A stretch of 64,000 nt of DNA. Source: Bacillus sp. FJAT-42376 (GTDB taxonomy: Bacteria > Bacillota > Bacilli > Bacillales > Bacillaceae). The position numbers and the translations under genes are program-made. Shown in pieces: positions 58,301 to 64,000 of the stretch (its first letter is position 1; each line of letters opens with the position of its first letter). Where the stretch lies: NCBI RefSeq assembly GCF_003816055.1, contig NZ_CP033906.1, forward strand, positions 930,001 to 994,000. Direction: 5' to 3'. The notes below the pieces were generated by a model. It was not told where the DNA came from, did not search any database, and saw only the letters and a list, made by a program, of their open reading frames with translations.

Positions 58301-58889
58301 CCAATTAACGGCTTTATTGACCCGCATCCCAAGCTCTTTACAAAAAGAGCGGTTTATTTTAGGTGTAGACGGCTTAAGCCGTTCAGGCAAAACAACCCTG
58401 GTAAAAAAACTAAAAACACTCCTGGAGCAGAATCACACTCCAGTATATGTCTTCCATATAGATGACTATATTGAAAAAAGAAATAAACGGTACAATACGG
58501 GCCAGAAAGAATGGTTTGAGTATTATGGACTTCAATGGAATGTAAACGGACTGAAGGAAACCTTTTTCAGCCGTTTAAGAAGCGAGTCCGAAATCACGCT
58601 CCCCTTTTACGAGAGTGAAACAGATACCATGATAAATCAGCTGGTCAAGCTTCCTGAAGCCTGCGTTATCATCATTGAAGGAGTCTTCCTTCAGCGAGGC
58701 GAATGGAGGGAGTTCTTTGACTTTATGGTGTTTCTGGACTGCCCGAGGGACAAACGGTTCTTGAGAGAAAGCGCCCATACCCAAGTGCTCATGGAGAAGT
58801 TCCAGAATCGATACTGGCCGGCAGAAGATTATTATGTAAAAATGGAAAAACCTGAAGAGAATGCGGACTTGGTGCTGATTGAAAAGTGA
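58290..58889 (+). CDS. Uridine-kinase-like P-loop kinase
   Basis: A 199-aa nucleotide-binding protein. P-loop GVDGLSRSGKTTLVKKL at residues 24-40, then YVFHIDDYIEKRN with the Asp pair typical of uridine kinase/phosphoribulokinase, and CVIIIEGVFLQRGEW. It probably phosphorylates a nucleoside or small molecule. The ATG overlaps the GNAT gene's end, so the two are coupled. Confidence 0.83.
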   Translation: MDDDQLTALLTRIPSSLQKERFILGVDGLSRSGKTTLVKKLKTLLEQNHTPVYVFHIDDYIEKRNKRYNTGQKEWFEYYGLQWNVNGLKETFFSRLRSESEITLPFYESETDTMINQLVKLPEACVIIIEGVFLQRGEWREFFDFMVFLDCPRDKRFLRESAHTQVLMEKFQNRYWPAEDYYVKMEKPEENADLVLIEK

Positions 58890-58939
58890 GAGGAACAATC
58901 CCTGAATGTGGTAAACTATAACCGGAAGGGGCTGTCACA

Positions 58940-59026
58940 ATGGAAGCGATTTTGATAGTAATCGGTGATCTTGTCGGCGCCATTGCCACTGCGTTTTCTG
59001 CTGAAAAGCTGTCTGAAGAAGAATGA
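58940..59026 (+). CDS. 28-aa hydrophobic peptide
   Basis: MEAILIVIGDLVGAIATAFS, then AEKLSEEE. A short membrane-type helix with an acidic tail. AAGGGG lies 9 bases before the ATG and a terminator follows. Such peptides can be membrane-active (toxin-like) or accessory subunits; nothing decides between these. Confidence 0.45.
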   Translation: MEAILIVIGDLVGAIATAFSAEKLSEEE

Positions 59027-59037
59027 TGTTTTGGCAG

Positions 59038-59066
59038 AAAAAGGCCTGAAAGCGAGGCCTTTTTTC
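59038..59066 (+). terminator. Terminator after the 28-aa ORF
   Basis: AAAAGGCCT / AGGCCTTTT with a 7-nt loop, then more Ts. Confidence 0.85.
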
Positions 59067-59089
59067 ATTTTTACATAGAGGTGAAATAC

Positions 59090-59740
59090 ATGACGGTTAG
59101 TTGGAAAGAGATCACTTTACATAATCAAGAGGGTTTTGCGGAAGCGATGGCGATGTATGATCAGGCATTTCCGATTGAGATCCGGGAGCCTCATGATGTG
59201 TTTCAAAATAGTATGCGCACCGGGTCGTACCGGTTTCTCCTTGGGATGGAGGGAGAGGAAATCCTTTCTTTTGCCACAGGGCATTATTTAAAAGAAGTGA
59301 ATGCCGGGTTCATTGTCTACCTTCTTGCGAATCCGCTTGTCCGAAGCCGGGGGATTGGTACGCAGACCTTGCTGAAACTGGAGGAATGGCTTGAAGAGGA
59401 TGCACGTTCAGCAGGATGTGATTCCATAGAAGCGATCATTTTGAAGACGGAAAAGCTGGAACTGGTTCATACGGAGGAAGAGAAAGAGGATTGCGTGAAA
59501 AGGACCCGTTTCTACAATAAAAACGGATACCAGGAGGCAAAGGGGATCCGTTATATACAGCCTCCTCTTTTCCAAGGCCAGATTCCAGTGCCGCTGAATC
59601 TGTATGTTAAAAATCATCAGCAAACCTTGCCCTCCAGAGAACGGATAGCTGAATATGTCCAGGCGATGTACCGTGGCAAATACAGCCTTGCCAACGGAGT
59701 GGATCAAGCGATTTTGTCTGATTTGCTCGCTAAAATATAA
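59090..59740 (+). CDS. GNAT family acetyltransferase
   Basis: A 216-aa acetyltransferase, with AFPIEIREPHDVFQNSMRTG, LLGMEGEEILSFATGHYLKE and the acetyl-CoA region LVRSRGIGTQTLLKLEEWLEE. A C-terminal extension holds FYNKNGYQEAKGIRYIQPPL. GAGGTG 7 bases before the ATG at 59090 fits better than the GTG at 59081. Substrate unknown. Confidence 0.8.
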   Translation: MTVSWKEITLHNQEGFAEAMAMYDQAFPIEIREPHDVFQNSMRTGSYRFLLGMEGEEILSFATGHYLKEVNAGFIVYLLANPLVRSRGIGTQTLLKLEEWLEEDARSAGCDSIEAIILKTEKLELVHTEEEKEDCVKRTRFYNKNGYQEAKGIRYIQPPLFQGQIPVPLNLYVKNHQQTLPSRERIAEYVQAMYRGKYSLANGVDQAILSDLLAKI

Positions 59741-59783
59741 AAAAAGAAGCAAGCATGCCGCTTAAGCATCCTTGCCGCTTCTC
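59740..59783 (-). terminator. Terminator of the 59762-60061 gene
   Basis: On the minus strand GAAGCGGCAAGGATGC pairs imperfectly with GCATGCTTGCTTC, followed by T7. It overlaps the stop codon. Confidence 0.65.
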
Positions 59784-60061
59784 TCTTTCGGTTTTAAAAA
59801 CGCCAGCCACATGACGGCTGCGCTGAGGAGCACGACTTGAGTCAGGTCCCAGAAGGTTGATGTCCTTTTGACAATGGAGGCGGCGTCAAGAATGGGGATG
59901 AGTGCCAGATAAAGCCCGATGTAGGAGACAGGAATGACGTTGGTCCATTCTGCATCCTGCCGTTTGGAGTAGAGACGATATCCTGCCATCATCAGAAGGA
60001 AACCAGTTATTCCGCATGCCGCAAGTAAAGGAATCGGAAGGTCAAAATGAAGATTCACCAT
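59762..60061 (-). CDS. Three-helix membrane protein, unknown
   Basis: A 99-aa protein with membrane segments at residues 10-30, 42-60 and 72-90 and a basic tail (KPKERSGKDA). No family is recognised. GCGAGGTG lies before the ATG. It is divergent from pdaA. Confidence 0.65.
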   Translation of the reverse strand: MVNLHFDLPIPLLAACGITGFLLMMAGYRLYSKRQDAEWTNVIPVSYIGLYLALIPILDAASIVKRTSTFWDLTQVVLLSAAVMWLAFLKPKERSGKDA

Positions 60062-60218
60062 GCTGCACCTCGCTTTTAATTTTGCTCCATCTTCGTTTTT
60101 TCCTTTTCTGATTCATTTTATGCAGGAGATGGGACAACATTTATGTTTTTTTATGTAAATGTTTCGAAGCGTGTCTGCACATCCTATAGGACAAAGCGTT
60201 CGAAAAGGAGTGTTCAGG

Positions 60219-60998
60219 ATGGGAAAACGATTATGGGTGTCCGTGTTAGTGTGTATGATTCTGTTCCCTAACGCTGCCCAGGCCGTATCCAATGCGCCGA
60301 TTAACTGGGGATTTGCAAAAAGCAGAAATCATGAGCCGGCACAAGTGGGCAAAGAACGGGAGCAGCTGCTTGAGAAATACAGCTCCTTCTATCTTGGAAA
60401 TCCGAAGAAGAAGGATATCTATCTTACATTTGATAACGGATATGAAAACGGATATACGCCAAAGGTGCTGGATGTCCTGAAGAAGCATCACGTTCCGGCG
60501 ACCTTCTTTGTGACCGGACATTATTTGGAGGACCAGCCCGCGCTCGTTCAGCGGATGGCGAAAGAAGGCCATATCGTCGGCAACCATTCCTGGTTCCATC
60601 CCGATCTCACTGCTGTCGGGGATGCCCGTCTGAAAGCAGAGCTGGATAACGTCGGCAAGCGCGTGAAAAGCTTGACGGGACAGGATGCCCATTATCTTCG
60701 CCCGCCAAGAGGGGTGTTCAGCGAACGAGTGCTATCGCTTGCCAATGACTATGGCTATCAAACCGTCTTCTGGTCGCTTGCCTATGTGGACTGGAAAACC
60801 GATGCCCAGCGCGGCTGGCGCTATGCCTATGACAATATGATGAACCAGATTCACCCGGGAGCGATTATGCTGCTGCATACGGTGTCGAAGGATAACGCGG
60901 ATGCATTGGAAAAAGCGGTCGTCGATTTGAAAAAACAAGGGTACCGATTCCGGAGCCTGGATGATTTGATGATGGAAAAGTCGGAGCTGCCAATCTAG
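60219..60998 (+). CDS. pdaA: N-acetylmuramic acid deacetylase of spore cortex (PdaA)
   Basis: It deacetylates MurNAc during formation of muramic delta-lactam in the spore cortex, which germination enzymes require. Signal peptide is residues 1-22. The NodB domain has TFDNGYENGYT (Asp72), the metal pair in NHSWFHPDL (His123, His127), RPPRGVFSE (Arg161) and the late MLLHT. 259 aa is standard. AAAGGAG 9 bases before the ATG at 60219 sets the start; the frame is open from 60159. In B. subtilis it lies right beside yfjT; here about 31 kb separates them. CATCCTA at 60180 resembles a SigG -10, but the -35 is poor. Confidence 0.92.
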   Translation: MGKRLWVSVLVCMILFPNAAQAVSNAPINWGFAKSRNHEPAQVGKEREQLLEKYSSFYLGNPKKKDIYLTFDNGYENGYTPKVLDVLKKHHVPATFFVTGHYLEDQPALVQRMAKEGHIVGNHSWFHPDLTAVGDARLKAELDNVGKRVKSLTGQDAHYLRPPRGVFSERVLSLANDYGYQTVFWSLAYVDWKTDAQRGWRYAYDNMMNQIHPGAIMLLHTVSKDNADALEKAVVDLKKQGYRFRSLDDLMMEKSELPI

Positions 60999-61005
60999 AG
61001 AATGC

Positions 61006-61038
61006 AAAAAAGGAATTTCATCGTGAGATTCCTTTTTT
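61006..61038 (+). terminator. Terminator of pdaA
   Basis: AAAAAAGGAAT / ATTCCTTTTTT with an 11-nt loop. Confidence 0.87.
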
Positions 61039-61064
61039 GTTTGTCCCTCCCGAATCGCGGGTAA
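61039..61064 (+). promoter_or_regulatory. Candidate SigB promoter of the PPK2 gene
   Basis: GTTTGT (61039-61044), 14-bp spacer, GGGTAA (61059-61064), a fair match to the SigB consensus. Confidence 0.5.
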
Positions 61065-61100
61065 AACGGACTGAACAGCTCAAAGAACCAGGAGGGGCCA

Positions 61101-61961
61101 ATGAACGTTAACGATTATAAAATTGAAGGCAATAAAGAAATTAACCTTAAAAATTATCCGACATCGGAAAACCACGGATACAGCGAAGAGGAATTGCTCA
61201 ATCATCATATTCCCGAAAGTGTCGAGAAGCTGAAGGACCTGCACTGGAAACTTCATGCCGATGAGAAAAAAGGGATTGTTGTCGTGCTGCAGGCGATGGA
61301 TGCAGCGGGGAAGGATGAGGCGATCAGCTATATCTTTTCGAATTTGAATGCACAGGGTTTGAAAACGACCTCGTTTCAAAAACCGTCTGATACAGAACGC
61401 AGCCATGACTATCTGTGGAGGATCCGGGAGGGGCTTCCTGAAAGAGGAGAGATCGGCATCCTGAACCGCTCGCATTATGAAGATGTCATTGCTCCAAGGG
61501 TGCACGATTTGCTGGAAGAAGGCATGATTCCGGATGATAAGAACGAGCACGACGTCTGGAAAATGCGCTACCGCCAGATCAATGATTTCGAACGGTACCT
61601 CGTGGAAAACGGATTTGAAGTCGTGAAATTCTTCTTTAATATGTCAAAGGAAGAACAGAAAAACAGACTGCTGGAGCGGATGAAAAATCCAAAAAAGAAC
61701 TGGGAGTTCTCCTTCAGCGATGTTGAAGAGCGGGAGCACTGGGACAGCTACCAGCATATCTTTGAAGACATGCTGAACCACACCTCGACGGAATATGCCC
61801 CGTGGCACATCCTTCCGGCAGATGATGAATGGTATTCACGCTACATTATCACCCAAACCATGATTGAATGCCTGGAGAAAATTGATCCGCAATTTCCGGA
61901 AATCTCAGAGGAAAACCGGAAGAAGCTGGATGAGTATATTGAGAAACTAGAGAATGAGTAA
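61101..61961 (+). CDS. Polyphosphate kinase 2 family protein
   Basis: A 286-aa PPK2-type enzyme that uses polyphosphate to phosphorylate nucleotides (GDP/ADP or AMP). The Walker A segment is VVVLQAMDAAGKDEAISYIF at about 60-79; Walker B is GEIGILNRSHYEDV at about 115-128; the lid helix includes RQINDFERYLVENG and KPKKNWEF-like RMKNPKKNWEFS. Class I/III membership cannot be settled by eye. GGAGGGG precedes the ATG. It likely supports nucleotide balance under stress. Confidence 0.9.
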   Translation: MNVNDYKIEGNKEINLKNYPTSENHGYSEEELLNHHIPESVEKLKDLHWKLHADEKKGIVVVLQAMDAAGKDEAISYIFSNLNAQGLKTTSFQKPSDTERSHDYLWRIREGLPERGEIGILNRSHYEDVIAPRVHDLLEEGMIPDDKNEHDVWKMRYRQINDFERYLVENGFEVVKFFFNMSKEEQKNRLLERMKNPKKNWEFSFSDVEEREHWDSYQHIFEDMLNHTSTEYAPWHILPADDEWYSRYIITQTMIECLEKIDPQFPEISEENRKKLDEYIEKLENE

Positions 61962-61982
61962 TTTCTAAATGGATGAGTTTTG

Positions 61983-61999
61983 GCTGATTTCCGCTGCAG
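61983..61999. repeat. Fragment of the 129-bp dispersed repeat
   Basis: GCTGATTTCCGCTGCAG equals the first 17 bp of the repeats at 20826 and 50898, and is preceded by TTTTG as in both of those. After it the sequence diverges, so it is a truncated copy. Confidence 0.6.
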
Positions 62000-62041
62000 T
62001 CAGCCTGGCCTCATTTTTTCAAAAAATCTATATTAATACTA

Positions 62042-62066
62042 AACCCCCCGGGATGACCAGGGGGTT
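62042..62066. terminator. Hairpin between facing genes
   Basis: AACCCCC...GGGGGTT with an 11-nt loop. T runs are short on both strands, so it may stop both transcripts weakly. Confidence 0.5.
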
Positions 62067-62071
62067 ATTAC

Positions 62072-62614
62072 TTATGAAACAGCCATCCTTACATAATGAT
62101 TATACTTTCCGCCCTCCAGAACAACCTTCCGAAGAAATCGAAAACCGCTTTTCTCAATCACCCGGTTCGAGGCAGGGTTGGTTTCAAGCGCAATCGCATT
62201 CAGGATATCCGCCTTTTTTTCTTCAAACAAATAGCGGCTCAGTCCTTTTACTGCAAGTGTCGTATAGCCGCGTCCGGTGAATTCTGCGGACACCGCGTAC
62301 ATCACTTCCCGGTTGGGAGCAGGCAGTTCATCTTTGATCCCTGTACAGCACCAGCCGATAAAGCGTCCGCTTTCTTTATCGATGATTCCGAGCTTCAAAT
62401 GCTCGTCTGCCGCTTCTTCGGCCAGTAAAAATTCCTTGTTCGCCGGGATTTCATAATTCGTCACCCAATCCAGCCGCTGTTCCATCGTGGATTTCCAGTC
62501 GGGTAGGAAGGAGGCGACTTCCGGTTCGCTTGAGATCCGATAGATGTCACCCGCATCTTCTATGTTGAACTCGCAGAGAAGGATTTCCCCCAAGTCTAGA
62601 GTAAAGGTTGTCAT
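62072..62614 (-). CDS. GNAT N-acetyltransferase
   Basis: A 180-aa RimJ/RimL-like acetyltransferase. LLCEFNIEDAGDIYRISSEP start, GRFIGWCCTGIKDEL, acetyl-CoA region SAEFTGRGYTTLAVKGLSRY and NPASNRVIEKSGFRFLRKVV. The substrate is unknown. GGAGAGG lies before the ATG (minus strand). Confidence 0.88.
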   Translation of the reverse strand: MTTFTLDLGEILLCEFNIEDAGDIYRISSEPEVASFLPDWKSTMEQRLDWVTNYEIPANKEFLLAEEAADEHLKLGIIDKESGRFIGWCCTGIKDELPAPNREVMYAVSAEFTGRGYTTLAVKGLSRYLFEEKKADILNAIALETNPASNRVIEKSGFRFLRKVVLEGGKYNHYVRMAVS

Positions 62615-62705
62615 TTTGTCCTCTCCTTCGTCATTCTTACATCAAAAACATACCGGTTATCCGGATGTGGATGGTTTGGGCCTCATAATAAGACCTCTTT
62701 TTTAC

Positions 62706-63047
62706 TCATTTCTTCTTCTTTTTATATCTCTTCTCAAAGTTTTTATAGCTGCCATTTTCTATTTCTGCAAGAATGACGTTTTCGTCTTCATTGAAAGAGA
62801 AAAGGGATGTGCCTGCTTTAAGATAATTCGACTCGAAATTTCCATTCGGCTTTGAATTTGCCGCGGAGACTTGATCTTTCACTTTTCCAAGCTCTTTTCC
62901 AGGGGTATAGTTTTCCGGATTGTCATTTCCCGCCGCATCGTACCATTCGCCGTTGATCTGTACGGTAGCCACTTGAGATTCTTCAAGTTGAAAAGAACAG
63001 CCGGATAATAGAAAAATTCCTAACAAGAGGGGGAGTATCCTTTTCAT
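62706..63047 (-). CDS. Small lipoprotein, unknown
   Basis: A 113-aa exported lipoprotein: signal MKRILPLLLGIFLLSGC with lipobox LSGC (Cys17). The mature part holds a small domain (INGEWYDAAG, GKVKDQVSA, GTSLFSFNEDENVILAEIEN) and a Lys-rich tail (RYKKKKK). No family is recognised with confidence. AAGGAAGG lies before the ATG. Confidence 0.75.
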   Translation of the reverse strand: MKRILPLLLGIFLLSGCSFQLEESQVATVQINGEWYDAAGNDNPENYTPGKELGKVKDQVSAANSKPNGNFESNYLKAGTSLFSFNEDENVILAEIENGSYKNFEKRYKKKKK

Positions 63048-63264
63048 AAGGGCTTCCTTCCTTTTCCATTTATATTAACTTAAATATGGGGTGGAATGGA
63101 GGTTTTTTACATAAAAGCTATTTTCAATAACTTTGCTGAAAAACAGACACCGCTGTTGAAAGCTGTCTGCTCTCAACGGATGTGACCTATGATAAACTCA
63201 GGTTATCAGTATTTTCCAAATGAGTATTACACGTATAACTTAAAAGCATAAGGGGGAATGGTTT

Positions 63265-64000
63265 TTGGGGAAAGGCACCATTTATAAAAGGGAAGGGAAA
63301 AGACTCATTACTCAACATTATGATCATTATCTAAAGTCGTTTGATTTTGATGTCGAGCAGATCTATGTTGATACAAGTTATGGCAAAACACATATTCTTG
63401 TAGCAGGACCACCAGAAGGAAAACCTATTTTTATATTTCAGGGTGGTAATTGTATAAATCCAATGACTTTATCTTGGTTTTTACCACTCGTAGATCAATA
63501 CAGAGTTTATGCACCAGATACTATTGGTCATCCAGGATACAGTGGAGAAGATAGAATTTCGGCGAAGGACAATAGTTTTGCGCAGTGGATAAAGGAGCTA
63601 ATGGATTACTTTAATATTAATAGCAGTGCATTTGTTGGTCCGTCCTACGGTGCCGGTATTATTTTGAGATTAGCCACATTTATGCCAGACAAAATTGACT
63701 GTTCTATATTGGTATCACCAGCAGGAATAAGGTTAGGTTCTAAAATTAGAATGATTAAAGATATCTTACTTCCTTTAGTCTTATTTAATGGTACTTCATC
63801 ACAAAAATATCTCGATAAAATAACGGATGCGATGTCAGATAATAGTATGAAAGAAATGGATAAAAAAATTATTGGAGATGTGTTTAAATATATTAAACTT
63901 GAACAAGAAATGCCCAAATTAACCACGAAGGAAGAATTATCACATTATAGCGCGCCCACCTTAATCATAGCAGGGAGAAAAGATATCTTTTTTCCTGAAA
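63265..64000 (+). CDS. Alpha/beta hydrolase, cut by the window end
   Basis: At least 245 residues of a serine-hydrolase-fold protein. It starts at TTG (63265) with AAGGGGGAA upstream. Motifs: FIFQGGNCINPM (oxyanion strand), YAPDTIGHPGYSG, nucleophile elbow VGPSYGAG, VSPAGIRLG, and IIAGRKDIFFPE with the acid Asp at the edge. The catalytic His lies beyond the window. Codon use is strongly AT-ending, unlike all neighbours (many AAT, ATT, TTA), which suggests transfer from outside. Confidence 0.8.
   Translation, partial: MGKGTIYKREGKRLITQHYDHYLKSFDFDVEQIYVDTSYGKTHILVAGPPEGKPIFIFQGGNCINPMTLSWFLPLVDQYRVYAPDTIGHPGYSGEDRISAKDNSFAQWIKELMDYFNINSSAFVGPSYGAGIILRLATFMPDKIDCSILVSPAGIRLGSKIRMIKDILLPLVLFNGTSSQKYLDKITDAMSDNSMKEMDKKIIGDVFKYIKLEQEMPKLTTKEELSHYSAPTLIIAGRKDIFFPE

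Overview
The window looks like a chromosomal segment of a moderately low-GC Gram-positive spore former of the Bacillaceae. Ribosome-binding sites are strong (AAGGAG/GGAGG types), TTG and GTG starts are frequent, terminators are hairpins with T runs, and many products match Bacillus subtilis families: TreP-TreA-TreR, YfkM, YfkK, YfkJ, YfkI, YfkH, YfkE, YfkD, YfkAB, YfjT and the spore-cortex enzyme PdaA. No rRNA, tRNA, prophage or CRISPR array was seen.

Layout. 1-5.6 kb: a truncated Na+/solute symporter, a glycerophosphodiesterase, several small unknowns and a zinc-type cation diffusion facilitator. 5.6-9.8 kb: a complete trehalose operon, with a promoter, two TreR operators and a CcpA (cre) site visible. 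9.8-14.3 kb: a structured repeat, a CrtI-like oxidoreductase, an alpha/beta hydrolase and an orphan IucD-type N-hydroxylase. 14.3-28.9 kb: the yfkM-yfjT block, in B. subtilis-like order as far as I recall it, interrupted by a 4 x 128-bp tandem repeat, a copper CopC/CopD pair and an IS3-family element.

29-46 kb is the most interesting part: manA, then a catabolite-controlled glycan-use locus. It encodes a secreted GHL10 glycosidase, an ABC sugar importer, an FAD oxidoreductase, a GH38 alpha-mannosidase, an unusual ROK-kinase/RpiR-regulator fusion, a second ROK kinase, a CE7-type esterase, a DUF4127 protein and NanE. The inferred logic is import of a mannose- and/or ManNAc-containing glycan, trimming and deacetylation, phosphorylation by the ROK kinases, and entry into glycolysis through ManA (Man-6-P to Fru-6-P) and NanE (ManNAc-6-P to GlcNAc-6-P). 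The true substrate cannot be read from the sequence.

46-64 kb is mixed accessory and housekeeping DNA: HAD hydrolase, several GNATs, a self-regulated ABC exporter, SDR, MBL hydrolase, class I fumarase, a second IS copy, a cysteine-cluster/pentapeptide protein, PdaA, a PPK2-family kinase and a truncated AT-rich hydrolase.

The two IS copies are 1385 bp, nearly identical and in inverted orientation. Each sits inside an array of about 21-bp repeats and each has its own matching 5-bp target duplication. They are therefore independent insertions, and the 28 kb between them has probably not been flipped by recombination between them. Three kinds of intergenic repeat (127/128-bp structured tandem units, 129-bp dispersed units ending GCTGATT/AATCAGC, and the 21-bp arrays) make up most of the long non-coding stretches.
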